Position numbers and translations under genes: made by a program
Assembly: GCA_041663565.1 (NCBI GenBank)
Contig: JBAYMJ010000003.1
Span: forward strand, 1-64,000
DNA: 64,000 nt
Reading direction: 5' to 3'
DNA from: CAINOH01 sp041663565
GTDB lineage: Archaea; Micrarchaeota; Micrarchaeia; Norongarragalinales; CAINOH01
Notes under the pieces: model-generated
The model's input: the letters and a program-made list of their open reading frames with translations, nothing else
What the model was told of the DNA's origin: nothing
The model's database searches: none
Part shown: one piece after another, positions 41,687-49,511 of the stretch
How the letters are laid out: every line of letters begins with the position of its first letter
How positions within the stretch are numbered: the first letter of the stretch is position 1

Positions 41687-42925
41687 ATGATTCACGATGA
41701 AGTAGTCCGGGAAATAAAGAAATTTGGAGCATACAAGCGGGCGGACTCGGAAATAAAGTACGACCCCAAGACAGGCAAAGCCACGCTCAGGCTTGACGTG
41801 AAAAACGACTATGGGACGGTAAAGGAACTGTTCCCTGACTTTTACAACGAGAAACTGAAACCCCTTGCCGAGGCGCCGATGGTAGGCAATGGGAAAATCG
41901 TGCAACAAAGCACCGCAAGCAACGTCAACGATGCCACAAAGCCGCTTGTGAACCTCGCAAACGCAATACGCGCCCAGTACCCGGACGTTCACGTCTCCCG
42001 CAGGGCTGCCGCCCACGTGCTCATACAAGACAACAAGGCAATTGCTGCGACGCCAACCGTAGTCAAGTGGTGCCCGCTTTCAAGCTGGCTCTTCGAGCGC
42101 GACTTCAAGGAAAACCTCCTAGCCGAGACCAACGACGTCGTAATCGGCAAGAACCGCTCATTTGACAAGACGCGGCCCCTTGAGACCGAAAACGACCCCG
42201 TGCCTTTCGGCGCGTCGGAATCGATGAGCGACGCGATGCGCGCAGGAAAGATTGACTGCATGGTGTCCGCCTGTGAAGGCATCGGGACAATCATCACAAC
42301 AGAGCCCAAGACCACCCTCGGAGTGGGCGCGGTGATGACCGGACTCGTACACACCGCACCGAACCCCACGTTGATAGAGCGCAGCACCGCGCTCGGCAAC
42401 ATCATAGTGCACCCGGAGACTGCAAGGATTGACCAGGTGGCGGGAGTGAAGATGGCGCTTGAGCGGGGCTACAAAAAGATTGCAGTCACCGTGGCAGGCA
42501 CCAAGGCCGAGGACATCAGCAAGATTGTCGCCCTCAGGCGCAAGCACACTGACGCGGAGATAAACATCATAACGGTTTGCACGACCAACGTGACCCAGAA
42601 ACAGACCGACCTGATTAGGAAGCACTCCGACATCATCTATTCCTGCGCATCGGGAAACATCCGCAAGGCGTGCGCAAGAAAGGGCTCGCAACTGGGAACC
42701 AAGATACCCGTGTACCTTTCCAGAAAAGGCGTGCAGCTTGTTGCGCCGCGCCTAATCAAGATGGACCCCTCGGCGAGAAAGAAGGTCGAAAAGATGGTGG
42801 AAAGCGGCAAGCACTTTTTTGCATACCGCGGCACCAAGGGCGACAACCAGACGATAAGGCTGCGGACAATAGACGCGCTTGCAAAAGAGCCAAGGGGACA
42901 GCCAAGGCCGCTGACATACAGATAA
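41687..42925 (+). CDS. DUF2099 / methanogenesis-marker-8-like protein
   Basis: 412 residues. The central region matches the DUF2099 pattern as I know it: PVPFGASESMSDAMRAGKID, then CMVSACEGIGTIITTEPKTT, VGAVMTGLVHTAPNPTLIER and the later IAVTVAGTKAEDISKIVALR. WCPLSSWLF and the paired Cys in VCTTNVTQ / YSCASGNIRKACA could be ligands. The family's molecular role is unknown; it is used as a marker in methanogens but occurs more widely. Nothing else in this window suggests methanogenesis. ATG 41687 follows a T-rich stretch. It is followed by a GC hairpin and the Fic gene. Confidence 0.6.
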   Translation: MIHDEVVREIKKFGAYKRADSEIKYDPKTGKATLRLDVKNDYGTVKELFPDFYNEKLKPLAEAPMVGNGKIVQQSTASNVNDATKPLVNLANAIRAQYPDVHVSRRAAAHVLIQDNKAIAATPTVVKWCPLSSWLFERDFKENLLAETNDVVIGKNRSFDKTRPLETENDPVPFGASESMSDAMRAGKIDCMVSACEGIGTIITTEPKTTLGVGAVMTGLVHTAPNPTLIERSTALGNIIVHPETARIDQVAGVKMALERGYKKIAVTVAGTKAEDISKIVALRRKHTDAEINIITVCTTNVTQKQTDLIRKHSDIIYSCASGNIRKACARKGSQLGTKIPVYLSRKGVQLVAPRLIKMDPSARKKVEKMVESGKHFFAYRGTKGDNQTIRLRTIDALAKEPRGQPRPLTYR

Positions 42926-42944
42926 ACAGGCAATACGAAGTGAA

Positions 42945-42969
42945 CCTCCGGAGATGCTGACTCCGGAGG
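42945..42969 (+). terminator. GC-rich hairpin after the DUF2099 gene
   Basis: CCTCCGGAG and CTCCGGAGG form a perfect 9-bp stem with a 7-base loop, 20 bp after the stop codon. No T tract follows, so termination is probable but not certain. Confidence 0.45.
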
Positions 42970-42978
42970 AGCCTAGAC

Positions 42979-43070
42979 CTACTAATAACTACTAATGAAT
43001 GTCAAATTAGTAGATAGATTAATATTCATTCTCAACTACTAACAACTACTAATGAATGTCAAATTAGTAG
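42979..43070. promoter_or_regulatory. Tandem palindromic operators upstream of the Fic gene
   Basis: Two 35-bp copies (42979-43013 and 43036-43070) differ at one base and start 57 bp apart. Each contains CTACTAAT-n9-ATTAGTAG, an 8-bp inverted repeat, preceded by another CTACTAA half. A TATA-like ttaatatt (43019-43026) lies between them. The second copy ends 10 bp before the Fic ATG. The arrangement fits autorepression by the winged-helix tail of the Fic protein. Confidence 0.65.
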
Positions 43071-43079
43071 TTGATTAGA

Positions 43080-44390
43080 ATGAGACTCCCTGAAAAACCG
43101 CCAAAACACGAAAAGGCATTTCATACAATGTTGGCAGGAGCGGACTTGACGAAAATGGCGGCACTTGCAAGTACCGCAAACGCAGAATATCTATACTGGG
43201 AAGAAATAAAACACGACAACCGTTTTGACGGAATAGACCGGACGGCAATATGGGAATACCTGCGAGCCCAAAGAAGGTTCAACGCCAGACTAATCCCATT
43301 TGGACCGCTGCTCCTGCTTTATTCGCAAACCCCCCAAATCGAAAAGCTGCTTCACGACTTGGACTTCCGAGCCGGAGGCAAAATTGGCTTGGAAGAGCAG
43401 GCCCAAGAACCAGCACTCCAAAAAAAATACCTGACGAACTCACTGATGGAGGAAGCAATAGCGTCGAGTCAATTGGAGGGCGCTGCAACAAGCAGAGTAG
43501 TTGCTAAGCAGATGCTCAGAGAAAACAGAAAACCAAAGAATCCCTCTGAAAAAATGATAGTAAACAACTATCTGACTATGAAGCATATCCGCGAAAGCAC
43601 CAGCGCCAACGAAACGCTTACGCCGGAAATTATCAAACAAATACACAAAGACATAACAAAAGGCACTTTGGAAAAGCCAGAGTACGAAGGCGCGTTCAGA
43701 ACGGATAATGAAGTGAAAGTCTATGCAATAGATGACCCGACCCTTCCGATATACGAACCGCCAGACTACCGAGAGATAGAGTCCTTGATAAAACAAGTGT
43801 GCAATTTCGCCAACACCGAACCCACAGAATATTACCTGCACCCAATAATCAAGGCAATAATCCTCCACTATATGATTGGATACATACACCCATTCAATGA
43901 CGGGAACGGAAGAACCGCACGCGCACTGTTCTATTGGTACCTGATTTCACGAGGCTACCAGTATTTTGAATACATCGCCGTCTCGAGAACGATAAAGGAG
44001 GCACCAGCACAATACGCGCGGGCATACCTATACACGGAATACGACAGCAACGACGTGACATACTTCGTAAGATTCAATCTACATTCCCTTGACAAGGCAG
44101 TAGGAATGTTTGAAAAATACCTAGAGAAGACGGCACAGGAAAACAAGAAAATGCTTGAAACGGTCAGGAAGAACCCGAAACTGAACATGCGCCAGGCAGA
44201 CATACTCATCATAACAAACAAGGGTGCAAAATCAATTACCATTCAGGAAATGCAGGAACGATACAGGACTACATACCAGACGGCAAGGACGGACCTGCTG
44301 AAACTGGCAAAGATGGGCTACCTGCACAAGCTACGCAGGGGAAAGGAATTCGTATTCATACCGGACAAGGAAAAGTGCCTGAAAGAATAG
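43080..44390 (+). CDS. Fic-domain AMPylase-like protein with C-terminal winged helix
   Basis: 436 residues. An N-terminal helical Fic_N-like domain contains the inhibitory motif in IASSQLEGAATSRVV (S-x-x-x-E-G, residues about 128-140), which makes this a class II, self-inhibited Fic. The active site is HPFNDGNGRTARALFYW near residue 270, a full HPFx[D/N]GNGRxxR, so adenylyl transfer to Ser/Thr/Tyr targets is expected. The last 80 residues (NMRQADILIITNKGAKSIT, RYRTTYQTARTDLLKLAKMG, YLHKLRRGKEFVFI) form a winged helix. Codon use is A-rich and Lys-rich compared with neighbours, and two operators precede it; it looks horizontally acquired. ATG 43080 preferred over TTG 43071. Confidence 0.9.
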   Translation: MRLPEKPPKHEKAFHTMLAGADLTKMAALASTANAEYLYWEEIKHDNRFDGIDRTAIWEYLRAQRRFNARLIPFGPLLLLYSQTPQIEKLLHDLDFRAGGKIGLEEQAQEPALQKKYLTNSLMEEAIASSQLEGAATSRVVAKQMLRENRKPKNPSEKMIVNNYLTMKHIRESTSANETLTPEIIKQIHKDITKGTLEKPEYEGAFRTDNEVKVYAIDDPTLPIYEPPDYREIESLIKQVCNFANTEPTEYYLHPIIKAIILHYMIGYIHPFNDGNGRTARALFYWYLISRGYQYFEYIAVSRTIKEAPAQYARAYLYTEYDSNDVTYFVRFNLHSLDKAVGMFEKYLEKTAQENKKMLETVRKNPKLNMRQADILIITNKGAKSITIQEMQERYRTTYQTARTDLLKLAKMGYLHKLRRGKEFVFIPDKEKCLKE

Positions 44391-44411
44391 CTGTCGGTTG
44401 CTTTCCCGCAG

Positions 44412-44420
44412 TTTTATAAA
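44412..44420 (+). promoter_or_regulatory. TATA box of the rpl1-rpl10-rpl12 operon
   Basis: TTTTATAAA predicts transcription starting near 44442-44446. This is about 155 bases before the uL1 start, giving an unusually long leader for an archaeon. Confidence 0.6.
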
Positions 44421-44444
44421 CAATTACCTTCACTACATTGTTCC

Positions 44445-44598
44445 GCAGAAATGCTAAACCCGTTTGGACTGCCCTAGGCAGGAGGGAATCAAGGCTCTTA
44501 GAGCGTCTGGTTCTTTTCGTCCATTGGTTTCAAGCCGATGGCATCAAACTGGCTTTTGGTTTTTGCAGGCAATAATCATTTTCATCGGTGTAACACAC
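44445..44598 (+). promoter_or_regulatory. Long structured leader of the uL1 operon, possible autoregulatory site
   Basis: The predicted 5' leader begins with a possible 8-codon ORF (ATG 44451 to TAG 44475, MLNPFGLP). Its end overlaps the hairpin CTGCC-CTA-GGCAG (44469-44481). A second stem, AAGCC/GGCTT (44532-44536 with 44551-44555), encloses gatggcatcaaact. L1 proteins are known to bind their own mRNA in bacteria and in Methanococcus, so an L1 target here is reasonable, but I cannot fold or align it. Confidence 0.4.
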
Positions 44599-45240
44599 TT
44601 GGTTTACGAAAACGAGAAGGTCGCAAAGGCAGTCACTGCAGTGCTTGCGGAGAACAAGGGCAAGCGCAAGTTCAAGCAGAGCGTCGACATCGCAATCAAC
44701 TTCCGCGACATCGACTTCAACAAGCCCGAAAACCGCATCACCCTCGAAGTCACGCTTCCCTACGCACCGCGCCCGGTAGAGGTCGCCGTGTTTGCGGACG
44801 GCCAGCTGGCAGTTGACATCAAGAAGCTCGTGCCGCTTGTAATCGGCAGCGACCAGATTCCATCCTATGCCTCCGACAAGAAGAAGCAGAAGGAGCTCCT
44901 GAAATATTCACTTTTGTCCCAGACGCAGCTTATGGCTGCTGTGGGTAAGTCACTTGGTCAGGTCCTTGGTTCCAAGGGTAAGCTGCCCAAGCCAATCATG
45001 CCCAACGCCAACCTCCCCGACGTGGTCGAGAAGGCCAAGCGCTCGGTCACGCTTCGCACCAAGGGAAAATACCTTCCGGTAGTCCACTGCCTTGTCGGTA
45101 ACGAGGGCATGACGGACGCCCAGGTTGCCGAGAACACGGTTGCGGTAATCGACGCAATCAAGCACAAGACAACCGAAGGCAAGATCAAGTCAATCTACAT
45201 CAAGACGACCATGGGCAAGCCAGTCGCAGTAGCGGCATAA
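44599..45240 (+). CDS. rpl1: Large-subunit ribosomal protein uL1
   Basis: L1-stalk protein, 213 residues. The N-terminus after the proposed TTG start (VYENEKVAKAVTAVLAENKG, then KFKQSVDIAINFRDIDFNKP) aligns in length with archaeal L1, so the upstream open frame (from 44464) is leader, not protein. Conserved L1 stretches are ENRITLEVTLPYAPRPVEVA, MAAVGKSLGQVLGSKGKLPK with PMPN-like PIMPNANLPD, and CLVGNEGMTDAQVAENTVAV. TTG 44599 is unusual for a ribosomal gene. It has GGTG 8 bases upstream and no in-frame ATG nearby, which suggests deliberately weak initiation. Confidence 0.92.
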   Translation: MVYENEKVAKAVTAVLAENKGKRKFKQSVDIAINFRDIDFNKPENRITLEVTLPYAPRPVEVAVFADGQLAVDIKKLVPLVIGSDQIPSYASDKKKQKELLKYSLLSQTQLMAAVGKSLGQVLGSKGKLPKPIMPNANLPDVVEKAKRSVTLRTKGKYLPVVHCLVGNEGMTDAQVAENTVAVIDAIKHKTTEGKIKSIYIKTTMGKPVAVAA

Positions 45241-45250
45241 GTTGATTTTT

Positions 45251-46072
45251 ATGGTACTCAACCGGAAGCAGAAGGAACAGGCCGTTGCGGACATCACCAA
45301 GAAGATTGCCTCGTACAAGGTCGTGGCAATAGTCAGCACCCAGAACCTTCCGTCCAAGCACTACAATGCCATCAAGAAGAAGCTCCGCGGAAAGGCAGAA
45401 CTCATACTCACACGCGCAACTCTTCTCAAGAAGGCCCTTGAGAAGGCGAACAAGCCCGCATTCGACGCACTCTTAAAGACAATTGACGAGAGCGGCTCGG
45501 TTGCGTTCCTTCTTTCAAACGAGGACCCGTTCAAGCTTGCAAAGATGCTCCGCCAGAGCAAGGCGAAGGCACCGGCAAAGACGGGCATGATAGCAAACGC
45601 AGACATTGTCGTCCCCGGCGGCGAGACTTCGCTCGCACCAGGCCCGGTGCTCACCGAGCTCAAGGCGGCAAAGATAAACGCCAAGATACAGGGAACCAAG
45701 ATTGTAATCGCAAGCGACGCGACTGTTGCCAAGAAGGGCGAGCCCATCGCGGACGCTGTAGCGAAGATACTTACCAAGCTCGGAATCGAGCCGTTCGAAA
45801 TAGGGATGACCATGAGGTCGGCATACACCGGCACCATGACGTACTCCGCGGACGTGCTTGACGTCGACGACTCGGTCTACATTGCACAGCTCGCATCGGC
45901 CCACCAGGCGGCCATGAACCTGTGCGTGTTCGCGGAGATTTACAACAAGGATTCAACACCAGTCATACTCGCATCAGCACAGGCAAAGGCGCTTGCCATC
46001 AACAAGGTAGTTGAGGACAAGGCGCCGAAGGAGGCCGCTGCACCAGCAGCCCCCGCAACGCCGGCGCAATAA
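45251..46072 (+). CDS. rpl10: Large-subunit ribosomal protein uL10 (P0)
   Basis: Stalk base protein that binds 23S rRNA and L12 dimers; 273 residues. The N-terminal rRNA-binding domain (SYKVVAIVSTQNLPSKHYNA, KKKLRGKAELILTRATLLKK) is followed by the archaeal insertion with PGGETSLAPGPVLTELKAAK and the EPFEIGMTMRSAYTGTMTYS helix before the L12-binding spine (AQLASAHQAAMNLCVFAEIY). The Ala/Pro-rich C-terminus lacks the acidic L12-like tail of larger archaeal P0 proteins. ATG 45251 is 10 bp after the rpl1 stop, so the genes are co-translated. Confidence 0.95.
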   Translation: MVLNRKQKEQAVADITKKIASYKVVAIVSTQNLPSKHYNAIKKKLRGKAELILTRATLLKKALEKANKPAFDALLKTIDESGSVAFLLSNEDPFKLAKMLRQSKAKAPAKTGMIANADIVVPGGETSLAPGPVLTELKAAKINAKIQGTKIVIASDATVAKKGEPIADAVAKILTKLGIEPFEIGMTMRSAYTGTMTYSADVLDVDDSVYIAQLASAHQAAMNLCVFAEIYNKDSTPVILASAQAKALAINKVVEDKAPKEAAAPAAPATPAQ

Positions 46073-46115
46073 GACGAGGAAATAGAGATTTACGATACAA
46101 ATTGAGGAGATGCAA

Positions 46116-46409
46116 ATGAAAGACGCATATGCCGCATTGCTCCTGCACGCCGCAGGCCAGCCCATAAGCGAGGACAACGTAAAGAAGGTCCTTGTTGCAG
46201 CTGGAGTCAACGAGGAGCCCGCAAAAATCAAGGCCCTTGTTGCAGCGCTCGAGGGCGTGAACATCGAGGACGCAATCAAGCAGGCAGCATTCGCAGCAGC
46301 ACCAGCCGCACCCGCAGGAGAGGCCAAGAAGGAAGAGAAGAAGGCCGAAGTCTCCGAGGAGAAGAAGGAAGAAGAGGCTGCAGCTGGACTCGCGAGCCTG
46401 TTCGGATAA
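46116..46409 (+). CDS. rpl12: Large-subunit ribosomal protein P1/L12 (archaeal)
   Basis: Acidic stalk protein recruiting translation factors; 97 residues. Dimerisation domain YAALLLHAAGQPISEDNVKK and IKALVAALEGVNIEDAIKQA is followed by an Ala/Pro hinge, a Lys/Glu-rich segment, and the conserved factor-binding end AAAGLASLFG. A GAGGAG at 46104-46109 abuts ATG 46110 but is well spaced from ATG 46116, so the latter is chosen. It is the last gene of the operon; T6 at 46441-46446 is a probable terminator. Confidence 0.94.
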   Translation: MKDAYAALLLHAAGQPISEDNVKKVLVAAGVNEEPAKIKALVAALEGVNIEDAIKQAAFAAAPAAPAGEAKKEEKKAEVSEEKKEEEAAAGLASLFG

Positions 46410-46568
46410 ACACCACGCTTACCATTACGGCTTGAGGGTTGTTTTTTCCCCTCCAATCCTATTTCTACGCATATTTTACGTTAGCGCAAGCAGCCGGCCA
46501 GGCGGATTGTGGGGTTCTTTCGGGAAGCAAGGGCCTGCGCCGGTTAGTTGCCTGTCGGCGCGTGCGCC
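46410..46568. other. Gap between rpl12 and the convergent orphan gene
   Basis: It holds the rpl12 terminator (gggttgttttttcccc, 46437-46452) and, near its right end, a GGCGC-GT-GCGCC hairpin (46556-46567) beside the stop of the minus-strand gene. I see no tRNA or coding sequence. Confidence 0.45.
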
Positions 46569-47915
46569 CTAGTCTTTGCGCGTCCGTTTGTTCGCAAGAA
46601 GGCGAGTCCACTCGTTCTGGCGTTCGGGGTTCTTGCTCGCATGCCTGACCATCAGCCCCACGAGTTCCGGTTCGTTCCTCGGGTTCGAAGCGTCCATCTT
46701 GGCGGATATGGCGACACCGCGAAGCAGGCCGTCCGCCTTGACGTGCGCGGGGTCGGTCTTTATCAGGTTGGATGCCCAGCCCATAGAGCCGGACGGGTGC
46801 GTGCGGTTGTGGTACCTAACCACGCGGGTGAACACGCGGGCCATCTTTTCCCTCAACAACCCTTCGGGGTCTGCCTGGCCGGACTCAACGCCGCGAACAC
46901 CAGCCTGCAACGCGGCGCCGTCAGCCTGGCGGCCTTTCTTTTCAGCACGCTGCGCGTTCCTGCCTGCGCCTTCCTTTAGCCCGACAGCCAACTCGCCCGG
47001 GCCTGCCGGCATCTCCGGCTTTTGCGACCTATCTACCGGCCATTCGGGGCCGAGCGCGCCGCGGCCGAACTCCGAAGAAATCGCCGCTTCAAGCTGCGCG
47101 ATGTGCTCGGGCTTTGCGAGGTCAAGTCCGTGTTCGCGGACTAGCTGAACAGCGCGCAGGTGCACCCGGTCGCCGCGCACGAAATTCGAGATTGCCCGCA
47201 CGTGGAAACCGCGCGGCCGCGTCACTCCCATGTAGAAGCGAAGGTTGTCAATCAACCTGTTGCGGTGGTACTGTCTCGTGAATCCCTCCGGCGCGGGAAG
47301 GAACTTGTGCTGGTGGCGGTTCGAAAACTGCACGTTCTTTTCGACTGTCACACCCTTGGATGGCTGCAAAAACCACGGCTTCTCCCCGGGTTTGGCGACT
47401 TGCTGGACGAGGATGCTGCCAGGTCTTGCGCGCGAGACTACCGGAAGGAACGTTTCGGGGTGCGAATAAAGTTTGAAAAGCCCGTCCACGTCCTGCGAGT
47501 TCTGCGGCTCCGGCGGCTTTTGCGGTTCCTTTGGGGCCGAAGGCGCCTTGGCTTTCATTCCAAGCTGCTCGCGCGCCATATTGCACACCTGCTCGTGGGC
47601 CTGCGGGTATTTCCCCGCCATGTACTCCATGAGCGATGCGCCGTAGTCGGCGCTTTGCGTGGAGCGCGAGAACTTGCTGATGAACGTGAACGCGTCAAGG
47701 GCATAGCGCGGAAAACCCCTAAGCAAGCCTGGGGCCTCGAACTGAAGCTCCGCCTGCTTTTTTTTCTTTGCCTTGGCAAAGGCGGAGTCCCAGGCTGTTG
47801 AGAGTTCGGACAGCACGTGCCGCTCCTCGCGGGTGAGGCGCGAAAGGTCGGAGAACCTCCGGAGGCTTTCCGGCGACTGGTATGATCTTGAAGGCGGCCT
47901 GGCTTTGGGCATCAT
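46569..47915 (-). CDS. Lineage-specific protein of unknown function
   Basis: 448 residues, soluble, rich in Arg, Pro, Ala and Gln; no family recognised. The start is taken at ATG 47915 (MMPKARPPSRSYQSPESLRR); the frame extends to 48062 but that part overlaps the upstream gene. Visible features are an N-terminal helical block (FSDLSRLTREERHVLSELST), a Pro-rich linker (APSAPKEPQKPPEPQNSQD), a likely globular middle (PETFLPVVSRARPGSILVQQ, RQYHRNRLIDNLRFYMGVTR) and a C-terminal region ending LMVRHASKNPERQNEW. It follows a small gene of similar composition, probably in one unit. Confidence 0.6.
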   Translation of the reverse strand: MMPKARPPSRSYQSPESLRRFSDLSRLTREERHVLSELSTAWDSAFAKAKKKKQAELQFEAPGLLRGFPRYALDAFTFISKFSRSTQSADYGASLMEYMAGKYPQAHEQVCNMAREQLGMKAKAPSAPKEPQKPPEPQNSQDVDGLFKLYSHPETFLPVVSRARPGSILVQQVAKPGEKPWFLQPSKGVTVEKNVQFSNRHQHKFLPAPEGFTRQYHRNRLIDNLRFYMGVTRPRGFHVRAISNFVRGDRVHLRAVQLVREHGLDLAKPEHIAQLEAAISSEFGRGALGPEWPVDRSQKPEMPAGPGELAVGLKEGAGRNAQRAEKKGRQADGAALQAGVRGVESGQADPEGLLREKMARVFTRVVRYHNRTHPSGSMGWASNLIKTDPAHVKADGLLRGVAISAKMDASNPRNEPELVGLMVRHASKNPERQNEWTRLLANKRTRKD

Positions 47916-47976
47916 TGAAGAAGTAGCAAGAAAGAAAGAAAAAGGAATGTGAAAAAGGCTGCAGTGGCCCCGGCCA

Positions 47977-48240
47977 CTAACGGACGTTGCGCAGCTTCTC
48001 CCTGAGCAGGTTTTCGCGCTCCTGCGGCGAAATCCCTCGCGGCAGCTTCTGCGCCGCGACAAGCAGGTGCGCGTGCTGCCTGTTTTCAGGCGCGCTGAAG
48101 AACCGCTGCACGTTGGCGCGCTGCGCCGGGGTTGTTGCGCGGGCGTAGGAAAGCGCCATATCCAGCGCTTCGCTTTTTGGTTCGCCCGACACGGGCTTTG
48201 TGGGTTTCCGCGCCGGCTCCTCTGGATATACTACGGCCAT
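47977..48240 (-). CDS. Small protein of unknown function
   Basis: 87 residues from ATG 48240 (MAVVYPEEPARKPTKPVSGE). The N-terminal third is Pro/Lys-rich; the rest is helical (SEALDMALSYARATTPAQRA, then LLVAAQKLPRGISPQEREN). No family recognised. It sits 16 bp behind the 48257-48661 gene and 61 bp before the larger orphan gene, suggesting a three-gene operon on the minus strand. Confidence 0.55.
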   Translation of the reverse strand: MAVVYPEEPARKPTKPVSGEPKSEALDMALSYARATTPAQRANVQRFFSAPENRQHAHLLVAAQKLPRGISPQERENLLREKLRNVR

Positions 48241-48256
48241 CAAAACACCGCGTAAA

Positions 48257-48661
48257 TCATCCTGCCTTCGGCGCCTGTCCTGCGGGGCCCACCTTCGCGC
48301 GCGGCACGTTGATTGGCGCGTTGATGTTTATCGCAAAGGCAAGCAGGGTTCCCACGCTGCTTCCCGCGTAGGTGAGCGCGGTGATGATTTCCTCCGCGGC
48401 GTCCGCCGGGAGCTGCTTGTTCTTCTTCCAACCCTCGGAAAGCTTCCTGCCCAGGTCGGAGCTTGCGTCCGCGAAGAGCTCGCCCTTTATGGACATGCTT
48501 GCGACGTCCTGCTGGTATGAAATCTCGTAGTTGTAGGTGACCTTGACCTGGTTGCCTTCCGGAGCCACGTTCTCGACGCTTACGTTGACCGACATGCCAG
48601 TGACGTTGCCGTCCTTCTTCTTGGTCGCCTTGACTTCGACTATCCTTCCGTGCGTAATCAT
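48257..48661 (-). CDS. Hypothetical beta-rich protein (SecB-like fold possible)
   Basis: 134 residues. The sequence alternates beta strands (GRIVEVKATKKKDGNVTGMS, VSVENVAPEGNQVKVTYNYE, SMSIKGELFADASS) with a C-terminal helix and the end LLAFAININAPINVPR. That order, four strands then helices closing on a Pro-containing 'INAPINVP' strand, resembles SecB-type chaperones of archaea and toxin-antitoxin systems. The match is by eye and weak. ATG 48661 opens the operon; no signal peptide. Confidence 0.55.
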   Translation of the reverse strand: MITHGRIVEVKATKKKDGNVTGMSVNVSVENVAPEGNQVKVTYNYEISYQQDVASMSIKGELFADASSDLGRKLSEGWKKNKQLPADAAEEIITALTYAGSSVGTLLAFAININAPINVPRAKVGPAGQAPKAG

Positions 48662-48741
48662 ATGCTAGCATTCACCTTCGTATTAGTAGGATAAGTATAG
48701 GGCACGCCGAGTCTTAAAAAAACTCCTAATCGCCACAAGGA

Positions 48742-49416
48742 CTAAAAGCGCGCGGTCTGGCCCACGCCAAGGACTACCGCCTGGGCCTTGGTCTCCTGCT
48801 TTATGCGCTTTGCGAAGTCGTACGGGTCGGCCCTTATGCGGGAGAACGTGCCGTAGTGGCAGGGGATGACGTACTTGACGCGCATCTTCTTGACCGCGCT
48901 CACCGCCGAGAGTATGTCCATCGTCTGCGTGCCTCCGATTGGGATGAGCGCAAGGTCCGCCTCGACGTTGCCAAGCGCGTAGAAGTCGTAGGTGTCGCCG
49001 GAGAAGTATACGCTCTTGCCGCCGAAGCTTACTATGTACCCCACCGAGCCGGGGACGTTGTTGCGCACCGGAAGCACCTTTATGTGCATGCCGTAGAACT
49101 CGAAGTCATCGCCTTCAAGCGCGGACATCTTGAACTTGTCCTGCAAATCGAGCCTTGCAAGCACCTCCTCAGGTGCGACCACGTGCGCGTAGGTGCCGTC
49201 GGCGATTATTGAGACGTCGTGCGCGTCGAAGTGGTCGAATGCCGGGCTTGAGACGAAGATGGCGTCCGCCTTCTTTATTTTCTCCGCGCTTATCGCGGGC
49301 GGGACCAGCCGCTCGGCGTTGCGCGGCCGCGGATCCAGCCACGGGTCGAAATACAGTATCTTGCCCTCAAGCTCCACACGGAAGCCGGAATGGCCGAGGT
49401 AAGTGACAGTTGCCAT
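48742..49416 (-). CDS. Metallo-beta-lactamase-fold protein (UlaG-like) with degenerate metal site
   Basis: 224 residues. The fold is clear: VTYLGHSGFRVELEGKILYF, DPWLDP, then GDDFEFYGMHIKVLPVRN, SVYFSGDTYDFYAL and YVIPCHYGTFSRI, as in the UlaG/'metal-dependent hydrolase' group. The usual HxHxDH metal motif reads FVSSPAFDHFDAHD, so both histidines of the first metal site are lost while DH is kept. The protein may bind one metal only or have lost hydrolase activity. ATG 49416 is chosen (family N-terminus MATVTYLGH). It is divergent from the Nfo-like gene with about 95 bp between starts. Confidence 0.85.
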   Translation of the reverse strand: MATVTYLGHSGFRVELEGKILYFDPWLDPRPRNAERLVPPAISAEKIKKADAIFVSSPAFDHFDAHDVSIIADGTYAHVVAPEEVLARLDLQDKFKMSALEGDDFEFYGMHIKVLPVRNNVPGSVGYIVSFGGKSVYFSGDTYDFYALGNVEADLALIPIGGTQTMDILSAVSAVKKMRVKYVIPCHYGTFSRIRADPYDFAKRIKQETKAQAVVLGVGQTARF

Positions 49417-49511
49417 GAACATCGCCTTTGCGGCCCGCGGCGTGCTGCGGGCCAAAAGTAACGTGGTGGCTAATCCTATTAATCCCTTTCAAATCAACTC
49501 TTTGCGTGGCA

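Noticed and set aside
42979..43070. CRISPR-like repeat pair
   Set aside because: Only two copies, each palindromic and AT-rich, directly upstream of a DNA-binding Fic protein. They fit operators better, and no cas genes are present. No CRISPR array was seen anywhere in the window.
47916..48062. N-terminal extension of the 46569-47915 gene
   Set aside because: It overlaps the small upstream gene and begins with Arg/Ser-rich out-of-frame sequence; ATG 47915 lies just after the upstream stop.
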